Both the position numbers and the translations under genes were made by a program. Source: Fistularia commersonii (Eukaryota; Chordata; Actinopteri; Syngnathiformes; Fistulariidae). From it: a stretch of DNA of 64,000 bases. Under the pieces are notes generated by a model, which was given only the letters and a program-made list of their open reading frames with translations, was not told the DNA's origin and ran no database searches. The stretch lies in NCBI GenBank assembly GCA_037954325.1, contig JBBMNZ010000015.1, forward strand, positions 248,001 through 312,000, in the 5' to 3' direction. Positions 52,601-56,912 of this stretch are shown piece after piece. Numbering within the stretch: position 1 is the first letter of the stretch; every line of letters begins with the position of its first letter.

Positions 52601-55600
52601 CCCCACAGATGCTTTGGCCAACAAACTCTTTGGTGTTGCTGAACCCTCCTCCATAGCACGATCACTCCCGGCTACTGTGCCTGACTCACCTAATTACCGC
52701 AGTGCCCGAACACCCCGCACGCCACACTGGAAGGATGCCACCATGACACCACGGTTCTATCCAGTTGTGAAAGAAAGTCGACCTATTGATTCCAAGGTAT
52801 AATGGCTGCTGCTCACTTCAATGTTTCAAAGGCTAACAATATCTCTCATTAAGCATCATTACATGCTGAAAATATCTATATACATGTTTTTTTCCTTTGT
52901 GATGTTTCAGACACCAAGAAAGAGAAAGACGCGACACAGCTCTAACCCACCCATGGAGTGTCATGTTGGCTGGGTGATGGATTCCAGAGAGCATCGTTCT
53001 CGTACAGCCTCTGTCAGGTAATATTCCAAGGCATAAAATTTCAGGGCAAGATGAATTAGGGCGGTCTAATGTTGCTCAAACCAGGGATGTTTTTGTTCCA
53101 TTTATAGATTTTTTTGTCCCCCAAGGTTTAATCATCAATTTGACAGGCTTAAGACACAAATACAGTCGTATGGAAAAAGTTTGGGCACACGTGATAATTT
53201 TTCAAGATTTTCCTTTATAAATCATTGGTTGTTTGGATCAGTAATTTCAGTTAAATATATCATATAGCAGACAAACACAGTGATATTTGGGAAGTGAAAT
53301 GAAGTTTATAGGATTTACAGAAAGTGAGCAATAATAACTTTAACAAAAGTAGGCAGGTGTATAAATTTGGGCACCCCAACAGAAAAAGTACATCAATATT
53401 TAGTAGATCCTCCTTTTGCATAAATAACAGCCTCTAAATGCTTCCTATAGCTTCCATTGAGGGTCTGGATTCTGGTTGAAGGTATTTTTGACCATTCTGC
53501 TTTACAAAACATCTCCAGTTCAGTCAGGTTTGATGGTTTCGGAGCATGGACAGCCCACTTAAATCACACCACAGATTTTCAATAATATTGAGGTCTGGGG
53601 ACTGAGATGGCCATTCCAGAACATTGTACTTGTTCCTCTGCATGAATACCTTAGTAGATTTTGAGCAGTGAGCAGTAGATTTTAAGTATCTGCTGATACT
53701 GACTGGAATCCATGCAACCTTCAACTTTAACAAGATTACCAGTACCTACACTGGCCACACAGCCCCACAGCATGATGGAACCACCACCAGATTTTACTGT
53801 GGGTAGCAAGTGTTTGTCATGGACTGCTGTGTCTTCTTCCGCCATGCATACCGCCCCTTGTTATGTCCAAATAACTCAATTTTAGTTTCATCAGTCCACA
53901 GCACCTTGTTCCAAAATGAAGCTGGCTTGTCCAAATGTGCTTTAGCATACCTCAAGCAACTCTGTTTGTGGCATGTGAGCAGAAAAGGCCTCTCCCGCTT
54001 TACTCTCCCATACAGCATGTCTTTGTGCAAAGTGCGCTGAATAGTTGAATGATGCACAGTGACACCAGTTGCAGCAAGATCACGTTGTAGGTCTTTGGAG
54101 CTAGTCTGTGGGTTGAGTTTGACTGTTCTCACCATCCTTGGCCTCTGCTTATCTGAGATTTTTCTTGGCCTGCCACTCTAGGCCGTAGCTAGAACTGTGA
54201 CTATGGTCTTCCATTTCCTCACTATGTTTCTCACAGTGGAAACCGACAGCTAAAATCTCTGAGCTAGCTTTTTGTATCCTTCCACTAAACCATGATGTCG
54301 AACAATCTTTGTTTTCAGGTCATTTGACAGTTGTTTTGAGGCTCCCATGTTGCCACTCTTCAGAGAAGATGCAAAGAGGAGAACAGCTTGCAACTGGCCA
54401 CCTTAAATACCTTTTCTCATGATCGGCTTCACTTGTGTATGTAGGTCAAGGGTCAATGAGCTTACCAAACAAAATTTTGTGTTCCAATAATTAGTGCTAA
54501 AGGTATTCAAATCAATAAAACAAGGGTGCCCAAATTTATGCACCTGCCTACTTTTGTTTAAGTAATTATTGCTCACTTTCTGTAAATCCTATAAACTTCA
54601 TTTCACTTCTCAAATATCACTGTGTTTGTCTGCTATATGATAAATTTAACTGAAATTGCTGATCCGAACAACCAATGATTTATAAAGGAAAATCTTGAAA
54701 ATGATCAGGGTTGCCCGAACTTTTACAAACTACTTAAGACAGTTAAGAAGGGAGTGTATACAATGAATTCGCTTTCCTCTCTTCAAGCAATGTTTCTCCT
54801 TTTCAGCTCCAATACAAGTCCCTCAGAAGGCATTCTGGCTTTGGGTAACATTGGCTGCACACCACAGTCTCTCCCAAAGTTCCAGCATCCATCCCACGAA
54901 CTGCTCAAGGAGAATGGCTTCACACAGCATGTTTATCACAAGTACCGACGGAGATGCTTAAATGGTAACAGTTTCCTCTTTCTCTTCTTGTTCATTCTCA
55001 ACTACAAAAATATTCAATATCCTAACATGAAAATATGGTGGTACTTTTGAATAGAGCGAAAACGGCTTGGCATTGGGCAATCACAGGAGATGAACACATT
55101 ATTCCGCTTCTGGTCGTTTTTCCTGCGGGATCATTTTAACAGGAAGATGTATGAAGAGTTCAGGCAGCTGGTGGTGGAAGATGGCAAAGAAGGCTATCGG
55201 TAAGAGAGTAACAACAACTGATGGATGGATACTTTTATGGTTGGTAGCTAGAGGTAATGGGCTCAGCCAATAGTTGATTTAATGTGCTTTTAATGGTCTT
55301 CGTAATAATCAGTCGAAATGCAAATGCAAAATGCATCGTTATTTAGTTATGTATGTGTAGCCTCATATCTTAATTGTGTTTAGTTGTTTGGTCAATTGAT
55401 TCGATCCTTTCATGTTGCAGGTATGGTTTGGAGTGCCTATTTAGGTACTATAGCTATGGTCTAGAAAAGAAGTTCAGACCAGACATTTTTAAAGACTTCC
55501 AGGAGGAGACCATAAAAGACTATGAGGCTGGTGAGAACACCTGATCACCACACTGCTCAATGCATTTATCTCGGGAAATCCATTAAAGCCTGTCTGTTGT

Positions 55601-56043
55601 TGACAGGCCAGCTCTATGGACTGGAGAAGTTTTGGGCCTTCCTTAAATACTCCAAAGCCAAGGCCATAGAGATTGACACAAAGCTGCAGGACTACCTCAG
55701 CAAGTTTAAACGTCTGGAAGATTTTAGAATTGATGTAAGTGTTGTATTTGGATTAGCCTTATTGCCCTCACAGCTTGTGAAGTGAAAAGCCATCTAATCT
55801 TCAACCATTTTCTATGTACAGCCACCAATGGAAGAGGGTGGTCGGAAAGGAAACTCATCCGGTGGAGACAGCCGCCGAAGGCACCCCTCACAGCCTTCCA
55901 GTCGGCCCTACAGCCATGCCGGTGCAAGTCCTGTCCTTGGACCCACCACAACCCCCAGCCTTTCATCTAAGTTTAATATCCAACTTAGCAGTCACAAAGT
56001 CCCCAGGCCTGAACTCCCACCAGATGCTGAAATACTGAAGTAA
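13263..56043 (+). CDS. larp1: larp1, La-related protein 1, 19 coding exons joined, N-terminus missing
   Basis: LARP1 is a cytoplasmic RNA-binding protein that binds the cap and 5' TOP motif of ribosomal-protein and translation-factor mRNAs, stabilises them and represses their translation under mTORC1 control. Nineteen exons with GT-AG borders and matching phases give 939 residues ending in TAA. Visible parts, numbered within this partial product: VGDFGD..WPTPGEI (22-37); KKWVPL with an MIEVKPEGPRER segment (96-113); a Gly/Arg run (about 167-189); La motif (about 231-320; IKRQIEYYFSLDNLERDFF, KEGFLPIGLIASFHRVQALT); EPEKWPLP; GLSASLPDLDSESWIEVKKR; EELDFMFDEEMEQMDGR; PGGDRTG..TSRAK; PRKRKTRHSSNPP; and the DM15 repeats (about 706-866; KFQHPSHELLKENGF, FRFWSFFLRDHF, YGLECLFRYYSYGLEKKF, QLYGLEKFWAFLKYSKAK). 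Several blocks (PTDALANKLFG, SIARSLP) favour LARP1 over its paralogue LARP1B. The start-codon exon is not seen. Confidence 0.95.
13905..13960. repeat. GA-rich simple repeat
   Basis: Imperfect GAGAGGGAGG/GAGAGA purine run inside intron 1. Confidence 0.9.
13965..15050 (-). mobile_element. L1-like LINE reverse transcriptase relic
   Basis: Antisense translation (best frame 14492-14959) shows HADQGGFVKG, AAIILDTDKAYDRVELSYLL (RT block A), FGFGKCFIKWIK, and QKQGDPLSPLGIIIFLQPLA (block B), the pattern of the L1/Tx1 clade rather than RTE. Further left, broken frames retain an ENGGLVFPNVE-like C-terminal motif near 14060. Stops and frameshifts make it a fossil. It lies in intron 1 of larp1, opposite to the gene. 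The left edge is approximate. Confidence 0.75.
15066..15216 (-). mobile_element. RTE LINE fragment
   Basis: Phrases 'gtctcaccaccgtcttgtac', 'gagtcttctatcgcatg', 'cacccattccaacctgc' match the C-terminal region of the RTE copies (sense LYKTVVRPA..RRLSARMKGK). About 150 bp, both ends truncated. Confidence 0.75.
15436..15501 (+). CDS. larp1: larp1 exon 2
   Basis: Acceptor ttgttaag, donor CAG|gtatgt, 22 codons in phase 0: VGDFGDASSWPTPGEIATKD followed by MQ. The VGDFGD..WPTPGEI motif is a signature of LARP1-family N-terminal regions. Confidence 0.93.
15502..16552. other. Start of larp1 intron 2, no clear feature
   Basis: No exon found. Near 16225-16310 'cgcctctccccagggggcgtgcccaactatttgag' looks like a DNA-transposon terminus, but no partner end or target duplication could be matched. 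The rest is AT-rich and unassigned. Confidence 0.45.
16553..16783 (+). mobile_element. RTE LINE 3'-end fragment
   Basis: Sense-strand 3' end: 'ggaatggtttggatatgtac' corresponds to RLRWFGHVQ of the intact copies, followed by 'ggtagaaggatgctgag', 'gagttagatgg' and the tail 'caccccctgaagggagcagctgaaag'. No flanking duplication seen. Confidence 0.75.
16960..17805 (-). mobile_element. LINE reverse transcriptase relic with FVKQGCVLP block
   Basis: Antisense frames give, in order, SDCNSCKRISLLKYC (degenerate CDNYRGISLL-type motif), LVFINLTKASDPVSR (block A remnant), FVKQGCVLPTTLFSIFYSS (block B) and a following DFYTRSDASLYNL segment. This is a non-LTR RT unlike the RTE, L1-like and L2-like families elsewhere in the window; the clade was not settled. 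Many stops. A SINE abuts its right end. Confidence 0.6.
17808..17930 (+). repeat. tRNA-derived SINE
   Basis: 'ctatggctcagttggtagag' fits a tRNA A box (TGGCTCAGTTGG); the region 'ggtaggttagcagtttgtcc' is a decayed B box, followed by 'gccgaagtgtcctcgggcaa' and 'gccactgaaaccacatt', the V-SINE-like core. The mutated B box and missing acceptor-stem pairing rule out a functional tRNA. Confidence 0.6.
17995..18573 (-). mobile_element. RTE-type LINE copy, 3' 580 bp, with target-site duplication
   Basis: Antisense 3' end with tail (cttcttcctctttcggc) and the C-terminal domain (RRLSARMKGKVYRTVVRPAM, RLRWFGHLQRRD). Flanks repeat tgaaattaatgaaaatt at 17978-17994 and, with one extra G, at 18574-18591, a duplicated target. 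Strongly 5' truncated; the coding sequence has a frame break near 18285. Confidence 0.88.
18630..19065 (-). mobile_element. L2/Rex-like LINE linker relic
   Basis: Antisense frames give pieces such as RRRWSQEAEEALQSYFEVTDWDVF and GHRWTNRSHN, resembling the segment between endonuclease and RT in L2/CR1-group LINEs of fish (..EALQ.CFE.TDWDVF..). Heavily broken; ends approximate. The copy starting near 19070 begins immediately to the right. Confidence 0.5.
19070..21722 (+). mobile_element. L2/Rex-like (CR1-group) LINE, decayed
   Basis: Sense copy. Order: 5' region with a short frame at 19117-19413; endonuclease scraps from 19460 (SPDIELLAVS, SDFNHVTL, LDLLYADV-like); linker (NKPWVTKG..TLNRKQ near 19970, MSEVWSSLRTITG near 20145); a C-rich low-complexity stretch at 20270-20500 encoding Pro/Ser; RT (FLFTLYTSDF-like block B near 20890, KFSDN remnant of the catalytic box near 20945, EYRSVVDRFVEWCGINHLQ, CCSNKLKAANANRLNKHIRK, NASHPLHAVL, HHRRSFLPVAIKL) and a 3' tail 'gccttcaggattaataaaat'. 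Multiple frameshifts and a reduced endonuclease make it a fossil. Confidence 0.8.
21745..22130 (-). mobile_element. hAT transposase fragment
   Basis: Antisense frame gives CHQKIVGHYKPSPANNLKL, LKNEVQLQDMSTLWDSTREM and, after a stop, LLVPQEWNKQQKFESLV. The (S/T)-x-WDST-x-x-M block is a hallmark of hAT transposases of the ZBED group. Only this middle portion survives; no terminal repeats seen. Confidence 0.65.
22256..24102 (+). mobile_element. RTE-type LINE copy, 5'-truncated, contains a micro-inversion
   Basis: Sense-strand copy from the linker (VIRETGE..) to the 3' tail (gaagggaaaagccgaaaggcgaagaagaaag). Flanked by the 9-bp repeat atctatggt at 22247-22255 and 24103-24111. RT pieces: NYRGMRFMSRTIKLWERVVETR, CVFVDLEKAYDRMPREELWY; the catalytic FADD segment is missing because of a deletion near 23375. 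A 30-bp stretch (22857-22886) is inverted relative to all other copies. Multiple frameshifts. Confidence 0.88.
24112..25089. other. Unassigned intron sequence
   Basis: No exon or clear element. At 25010-25070 'cggcttctcccttcagtggcc' echoes an antisense RTE tail but is too divergent to call firmly. Confidence 0.45.
25090..26058 (-). mobile_element. hAT transposon relic (GTF2IRD2-like)
   Basis: Antisense frame 25515-25703 reads NLKDLDAEQQMQKAEELKKD then SQSEAAVKASFIVAEEIVKS, a strongly recognisable segment of fish hAT transposases annotated as GTF2IRD2-like; further left, broken frames keep parts of the DDE region. The right end 'gggccaaatttggcccgcgg..ctgagtttgacacatgtg' is a typical terminus of this family. 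No left terminus or target duplication was identified, so the left boundary is approximate. Confidence 0.75.
26060..26786 (-). mobile_element. RTE LINE fragment with internal deletion
   Basis: Antisense C-terminal region (26060-26395) is joined directly to endonuclease sequence (26396-26786; CVQEMRWKSRKASSLGAGL), so the RT is missing. It lies head-on against the hAT terminus at 26058. More diverged than copies 2 and 45184-48285, hence older. Confidence 0.75.
26787..27240. repeat. Probable non-autonomous DNA-transposon sequence
   Basis: 'acagtaaaccctcgttcattgc' and 'aataacccgcaataggttaaatccgtgaagt' are phrases of a widespread fish repeat; a second phrase 'gtggtacctttattttag' near 27056 resembles another. 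Long A/T runs at 26945-26980. No complete pair of termini was found, so class and ends are uncertain. Confidence 0.35.
27245..28985 (-). mobile_element. L2/Rex-like LINE, second copy, RT core deleted
   Basis: Same family as 19070-21722, antisense. The 3' part (27364-27678) encodes SILYAVVCWGRRL, LNRKASSILGVELG, NASHPLQDVL and HRLANLPVAIK. At about 27690 it jumps to REDVRREFSPLQTGKTAGPD-type linker sequence, so blocks A to C of the RT are gone. The linker (GHENRGQGMEGDQLEANELK) and endonuclease remnants follow to the right, and the 5' region matches copy one ('gttctactattaattgt', 'gactatacgggaaaaag'). Confidence 0.75.
29047..31008 (+). mobile_element. Zinc-finger LINE with FMDD reverse transcriptase, 5'-truncated
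   Basis: Sense copy. The largest open frame, 29027-30040, begins in the flanking duplication and reads WHKVEIGIISGCTISVTLFS (block B with GCTIS in place of the usual QGCPLSP), RAFMDDPTVTTESIPGCRW (catalytic box FMDD), WARMSFKPAKSRSMVL, LGKMFDSSL and RWLGLPKSLSSIALYG. A second frame (30047-30454) holds FLVQAVYDVLPSPLNLHTWG and the finger CPLCSKRGTLEHVLSCC (C-x2-C-x7-H-x3-C). Near 30535-30600 follows TTLRPDIVLVS..IMLELTV, compatible with a PD-(D/E)xK nuclease. A finger followed by such a nuclease after the RT is the layout of the R2/NeSL/HERO-type LINEs; this assignment is inferred. A 20-bp direct repeat with one mismatch flanks it (29027-29046; 31009-31028). Confidence 0.75.
31581..31693. mobile_element. 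piggyBac-like hairpin MITE with TTAA target duplication
   Basis: Two perfect 25-bp inverted arms (31583-31607 and 31667-31691; arm begins cttgtgtggtgttcggg) enclose a CA microsatellite of about 30 bp. The termini read CAC.. and ..GGG and are bordered by TTAA on each side (31577-31580 and 31694-31697), the invariant piggyBac target. The element is 113 bp, has no coding capacity and would fold nearly end to end. Confidence 0.8.
31950..31990. repeat. Perfect 17-bp inverted repeat with 7-nt loop
   Basis: ttttctcagcaaagtta (31950-31966) is exactly complementary to taactttgctgagaaaa (31974-31990); the loop is ggaatga. No T-run follows and no miRNA-length arm is present. It could be the remnant of a tiny palindromic element or an inverted duplication. 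Confidence 0.85.
33154..33301 (+). CDS. larp1: larp1 exon 3
   Basis: Acceptor ccttaatag, donor AAAG|gtaaat. 49 codons plus 1 nt; charged sequence GHKRTTGKKDLKERRDNEES ... SDDDELQKNGLKKK. Matches the Lys/Glu-rich part between the WPTPGEI motif and the KWVPL motif of LARP1. Confidence 0.93.
34128..34262 (+). CDS. larp1: larp1 exon 4
   Basis: Acceptor ctaaaaag, donor AGAG|gtgagt. Completes the split Gly codon and reads NKKKWVPLMIEVKPEGPRER, then a polar region ending NTRNDLR. The KxKWVPL motif is diagnostic for LARP1. Confidence 0.95.
34370..36255 (-). mobile_element. L2/CR1-group LINE relic, RT core missing
   Basis: Antisense, right to left: endonuclease (35720-36255; SCVATFTKTWLDDNTTRLHS, LAPYINNSWCTATKIIGTS, VIIVAAFTLLRANAKLALG, VTVASDFNHTELK), linker (KPNAWMDRTVRPLLKVWDAA, AITDYRGRAQQV), then directly the RT C-terminus (KKAQQRILFLRKLKRASQLL, YRSSVSVLQC near 34990-35110) and a GKQPVFATP-like end. 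RT blocks A to C are absent. The stretch down to 34370 is probably its 3' UTR (inferred). It sits antisense in intron 4 of larp1. Confidence 0.7.
36279..36355. repeat. (GT)n/(GTGC)n microsatellite
   Basis: Interrupted GT/GC alternation of about 77 bp. Open frames of Thr/His/Arg or Val/Cys across it are microsatellite artefacts. Confidence 0.95.
36537..36689 (+). CDS. larp1: larp1 exon 5 (RGG-like)
   Basis: Acceptor tgatcag, donor AGAG|gtatgt. Reads DWHSQKYEQQWRDDQDEVSS, VKSEG, then a Gly/Arg run GFRGRGRGRGRGRGRGRASG. Arg/Gly repeats of this type bind RNA non-specifically. The DDQDEVSSVKSEG block precedes the same run in LARP1 of other vertebrates. Confidence 0.95.
36690..38461. other. larp1 intron 5
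   Basis: 1.77 kb, AT-rich; no exon, RNA gene or transposon recognised on either strand. Confidence 0.6.
38462..38624 (+). CDS. larp1: larp1 exon 6, start of La motif
   Basis: Acceptor cttttcaag, donor AAT|gtaagt. Reads QHDCNYGYKSYNMRAGLYGQ then KFSNSVTYYYDNMSSSDLNS and LDQDLLKDYIKRQ, ending in a split Ile codon. The LLKDYIKRQI segment opens the La motif. The Tyr-rich part before it is the least conserved portion relative to mammalian LARP1. Confidence 0.95.
38946..40039. mobile_element. Non-autonomous DNA transposon with CAGTGGTGGGC termini
   Basis: cagtggtgggc at 38946 is inverted as gcccaccactg ending at 40039. The adjacent 8-mers, gtcatatc and gaagtatc, agree at 5 of 8 positions, which would fit a mutated hAT-type duplication but is not proof. 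No transposase frame. It makes up about two thirds of intron 6. Confidence 0.55.
40198..40342 (+). CDS. larp1: larp1 exon 7, La motif core
   Basis: Acceptor gaatgtag, donor GAT|gtaagt. Reads EYYFSLDNLERDFFLRRKMD, KEGFLPIGLIASFHRVQALT, TNITLILD. These are the winged-helix residues of the La motif that hold RNA 3' ends; the aromatic positions (YYF, F, F) are present. Confidence 0.97.
40490..41250 (-). mobile_element. Tc1/mariner-like transposon relic
   Basis: Starts at a TA (40490-40491) followed by cagttgaatccagaagttta, resembling a Tc1-type terminal repeat of the Sleeping Beauty kind. The body follows an antisense Tc1 transposase: 'aagcacaccagtccgtgcagc', 'ggtcattatggccaagcagttc', 'gtctttgtccctgtttgca'. 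Frames are broken, and the right terminal repeat is missing. Confidence 0.75.
41251..41970. repeat. Rest of larp1 intron 7, with a probable hAT terminus
   Basis: 'gcggagccgcaggttgtcgacccctg' ending at about 41868 looks like the end of a hAT element of the ZBED group; its other end could not be located, so boundaries are unknown. Acceptor ctctccttag at 41961-41970 belongs to exon 8. Confidence 0.4.
41971..42139 (+). CDS. larp1: larp1 exon 8
   Basis: Acceptor ctccttag, donor CAAG|gtaatg. Reads ALKDSQEVEMIDMKVRRKVE, PEKWPLPG, then QTDFSQLINCPEFIPRQ. It completes the La module and contains the EPEKWPLP and CPEF(I/V)PRQ blocks. Confidence 0.97.
42358..42518 (+). CDS. larp1: larp1 exon 9
   Basis: Acceptor tttttgtag, donor AAG|gttagt. 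Includes VMSKGLSASLPDLDSESWIE and VKKRPRPSPTRHK, a block conserved in vertebrate LARP1. Confidence 0.96.
42910..43912 (-). mobile_element. hAT transposon, internally deleted, with intact ends and 8-bp duplication
   Basis: Perfect 16-bp terminal inverted repeats: caggggtgggcaaact at 42910 and agtttgcccacccctg ending at 43912. Both sides carry the 8-bp direct repeat gtctagtc (42902-42909 and 43913-43920). The antisense coding remnant near 43032-43155 reads HMNELDMKLQGKNWFVHEMR then AFKTKLVLFSKQM, the C-terminus of a GTF2IRD2-like hAT transposase. Without the nested element it is about 480 bp. Same family as 11598-12830. Confidence 0.93.
43193..43718 (-). mobile_element. Second hAT element nested in the first
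   Basis: Ends cagtgattttcaacc (43193) and ggttgaaaatcattg (to 43718) pair at 14 of 15 positions, with 8-bp direct repeats ggctaaat at 43185-43192 and 43719-43726. Antisense it keeps a transposase N-terminus with a BED-type zinc finger: YLSFGITFTRDATAPTQLCL, CLVCGEKQSNSAMVPSKLKC, YLRTKHPS (C-x2-C and H-x-less partner region), followed by stops. It belongs to a ZBED5-like hAT family different from its host element. Confidence 0.92.
44611..45095 (-). mobile_element. Older RTE LINE 3' fragment
   Basis: Antisense tail 'ttttggcttttcccttcagg' followed by the C-terminal domain (sense GVMCDKGLPARMRRKVYKTV, RPAMLYSLETVALRRRQEAE). More diverged than the neighbouring copy 45184-48285 and without detectable duplication. 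Confidence 0.8.
45184..48285 (-). mobile_element. RTE-type LINE, near full length, with 14-bp target duplication
   Basis: Flanked by perfect 14-bp repeats ttaatttctaaaag (45170-45183 and 48286-48299). Reading antisense from the right: 5' UTR (48027-48285), endonuclease (47360-48026; LRVGTLNIGTMTGKGRELVD, VQETRWKGSKARSLGAGFKL, GADFNGHVGEGNRG), linker, RT, C-terminal domain, and the tail GGCGACCCCTGAAGGG..AAGAAGAAG. Breaks: a 2-nt loss near 47540, a 7-A run (47386-47392) that shifts frame, a gap near 46824-46968, and a deletion of about 100 bp near 45425. It lies antisense in larp1 intron 9. Confidence 0.95.
45418..46824 (-). pseudogene. RTE reverse transcriptase frame, 468 codons
   Basis: Covers the end of the linker, the RT and most of the C-terminal domain of the 45184-48285 element. 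Motifs: MKSGKAVGPDDIPVEVW, VMVPIFKNKGDVQNCVNYRW, YVFVDLEKAYDRVPREELWY (block A), EVGLHQGSTLSPFLFAMVMD (block B), MMFADDIVICSES (catalytic FADD), then GTVRLQGVEIKKLEDFRYLG and RRLSARIKGKVYETVVRPAM. The last residues (LGETGMEPD) are out of register because of a deletion. The protein would have worked in target-primed reverse transcription; here it lacks a linked endonuclease. Confidence 0.85.
48977..49075 (+). CDS. larp1: larp1 exon 10
   Basis: Acceptor ttgctcaag, donor AAG|gtgaat. 33 codons in phase 0 reading APPLQQQKEKDDCVRFMASH then SGSSPSSTTLGHK. It sits between RPRPSP and the EELDF block; this linker is poorly conserved, so support comes from splice sites, phase and position. Confidence 0.85.
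49390..49685 (-). repeat. tRNA-derived SINE
   Basis: Antisense the right end reads 'gtagcgcagcggttagtgc' (A-box-like) and 'ggtcctgggctcgattcc' (B-box-like), followed by 'ctgtgtggagtttgcatgtt' and 'aggtttcctctggtttcc', typical of a common fish SINE. Located in intron 10. The boxes are mutated and there is no cloverleaf, so it is not a tRNA gene. Confidence 0.7.
49955..50281 (+). CDS. larp1: larp1 exon 11 (largest visible exon)
   Basis: Acceptor ttgtatcag, donor AAG|gtaaag. 109 codons: EGVEQDEPEELDFMFDEEME, QMDGRRNTFTDWSDED, DVNKILIVTQTPPYLRKHPG, GDRTGHHTSRAKLTSELAKV, INDGLFYYEQDLWDD, EPEYATIK. Very highly conserved among vertebrate LARP1 proteins. Confidence 0.97.
50282..51991. other. larp1 intron 11
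   Basis: AT-rich; apart from a 24-bp tandem duplication (50833-50880) no element or exon is recognised. Ends with the acceptor tatttccag. Confidence 0.6.
50833..50880. repeat. Perfect 24-bp tandem duplication
   Basis: Two identical adjacent 24-bp units (50833-50856 and 50857-50880), each beginning attaacataatatta and ending aggtgt. Probably a slippage event. Confidence 0.95.
51992..52115 (+). CDS. larp1: larp1 exon 12
   Basis: Acceptor atttccag, donor CAGA|gtaaga-like (gtaag). Reads QEVENFKKVHLISREQFDCL, TPEPPVDPNQEVPPGPPPPQ. Ends with one base of a split Ile codon. Confidence 0.97.
52400..52553. repeat. hAT terminus fragment in intron 12
   Basis: 'gtatgtggcccctggaccaaaatgagtttgacacccctg' (ending near 52552) is written like the terminal region of a hAT element of the 'tttgacacccctg' type. 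No partner end, so extent is uncertain. It lies just 47 bp before exon 13 without touching the acceptor. Confidence 0.5.
52600..52796 (+). CDS. larp1: larp1 exon 13
   Basis: Acceptor atcccttag, donor AAG|gtataa. Reads (I)PTDALANKLFGVAEPSSIAR, SLPATVPDSPNYRSARTPRT, PHWKD, TPRFYPVVKESRPIDSK. The ALANKLFG and SIARSLP strings are LARP1-like. Confidence 0.97.
52911..53017 (+). CDS. larp1: larp1 exon 14
   Basis: Acceptor tgtttcag, donor CAG|gtaata in phase 2. Reads TPRKRKTRHSSNPPMECHVG, WVMDSREHRSRTASV. A basic stretch just before the DM15 region. Confidence 0.97.
53161..54736 (-). mobile_element. Tc1-like transposon with long inverted terminal repeats, decayed
   Basis: Left end TA|cagtcgtatggaaaaagttt and right end ..gcccgaacttttacaaact pair over roughly 90 bp including aatcattggttgtttggatc and its complement. 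The antisense transposase begins MGASKQLSNDLKTKIVRHHG at about 54348 and continues SGRPRKISDKQRPRMVRTVK, LHKDMLYGRVKRERPFLL, KVLWTDETKIELFGHNKGRY (first catalytic Asp), GGGSIMLWGCVA, EWPSQSPDLNIIENLW (second and third catalytic acidic residues of the DDE triad). At least two early stops and later frameshifts inactivate it. It fills most of intron 14. Confidence 0.93.
54807..54964 (+). CDS. larp1: larp1 exon 15, DM15 repeat A
   Basis: Acceptor tccttttcag, donor AATG|gtaaca. Reads SNTSPSEGILALGNIGCTPQ, SLPKFQHPSHELLKENGFTQ, HVYHKYRRRCLN. The FQHPSHELLKENGF..VYHKYRRRCL block opens the DM15 helical repeats, which bind the m7G cap and TOP pyrimidines. Confidence 0.97.
55055..55199 (+). CDS. larp1: larp1 exon 16, DM15 repeats A/B
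   Basis: Acceptor ttgaatag, donor ATCG|gtaaga. Reads (E)RKRLGIGQSQEMNTLFRFWS, FFLRDHFNRKMYEEFRQLVV, EDGKEGY. The FRFWSFFLRDHF helix contributes to the cap-binding surface in the LARP1 family. Confidence 0.97.
55421..55530 (+). CDS. larp1: larp1 exon 17, DM15 repeat B
   Basis: Acceptor catgttgcag, donor GCTG|gtgaga. Reads (R)YGLECLFRYYSYGLEKKFRP, DIFKDFQEETIKDYEA. Tyr-rich motif and basic residues of the cap/TOP pocket are intact. Confidence 0.97.
55607..55734 (+). CDS. larp1: larp1 exon 18, DM15 repeat C
   Basis: Acceptor tgttgacag, donor GAT|gtaagt. Reads (G)QLYGLEKFWAFLKYSKAKAI, EIDTKLQDYLSKFKRLEDFR, ID. Confidence 0.97.
55822..56043 (+). CDS. larp1: larp1 terminal coding exon
   Basis: Acceptor ctatgtacag; 73 codons and stop TAA at 56041-56043. 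Begins PPMEEGGRKGNSSGGDSRRR and ends HKVPRPELPPDAEILK. Ser/Pro/Arg-rich, low complexity; the PPM.EEG start matches the vertebrate LARP1 tail, the rest is divergent. Confidence 0.93.
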   Translation, partial: PPMEEGGRKGNSSGGDSRRRHPSQPSSRPYSHAGASPVLGPTTTPSLSSKFNIQLSSHKVPRPELPPDAEILK

Positions 56044-56095
56044 ATCCTTTAACAACCCTGTTATCGCAGTTGAACTAAAATGGCTGATTCCAAAT

Positions 56096-56101
56096 AATAA
56101 A
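56096..56101 (+). promoter_or_regulatory. larp1: Possible early polyadenylation signal AATAAA
   Basis: AATAAA 53 bp after the larp1 stop; followed by G-rich then T-rich sequence. Usage unknown. Confidence 0.3.
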
Positions 56102-56912
56102 TGAGGGGAGAAATATCCTATCATTTATTCAAACATGCAGTTTGTGATTTTTTTTTTTTGTTTAATTTATTTTTTTCCCTCTTAAATGAACAGTTTGGCA
56201 TGGTTTAAGAGTTACTGCTCACTTTTTGTGGAATATTTGGTCTTAAGGAGGCAAACCAAGGATTACAAGTCATACTTTTTTCCCCTTTATAAACCATTGT
56301 CAGCCCACTGGATGGACCTACTCTCCAATCTTTGTTTGTCTTTGTCCTGCTGGCTGAAAGATGTTTGTCTTTATTCCTTCAGCAGTGACATCGGAGACCA
56401 GGATATAATTAGAAACACAGCTGATCATCCTTCTGCCCACCTGGAGAGCTGACATCCAACTGGACCAAAGTTATTTGAACCAAGACACTTCCTTTCACAG
56501 AGCCTTAATTTCTTTGATTTGAGTGGCTAAAATAACAAATATTTGATTTACTTTTTTGCTGGACAAGGAGAGAGAAAATATTTGAGCCCAGTGCGAAAAG
56601 AACAAAAAAGGAACTCAACTCTTTCTTAAGAACAAGGTATTTGAAAGTTGCCTTTTTTTTAATTTTATTGCTTCTAATTATTTTCCAACTACATGCGGTC
56701 AATTCATCATTAAATCACAATACACTGATTTGCTATTTCCTGTAGACCACACAATGGTGGTGTTTGCCAAACTGTTCTCCGCTCTTGTGCTCTATGTAAT
56801 CATGTGAACTGTCTTCAACTTTCATTGGTTACAGACCCTTCCTTTTAGTAAAAGCTTTATCTTTCTTTGTAAAAATACATTGGACTTTGAGAAGATAGCT
56901 ACACTCATTTTC

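Noticed and set aside
33154..55734. Assignment of the host gene to larp1b
   Set aside because: Some residues (for example TPPYLRKHPGG) also suit LARP1B, but the N-terminal VRA..VGDFGD segment, KPEGPRER, PTDALANKLFG and SIARSLP favour LARP1. A phylogeny would settle it.
55522..55785. Separate 87-codon gene over larp1 exon 18
   Set aside because: It is exon 18 read through its flanking introns; splice sites and phase place it in larp1.
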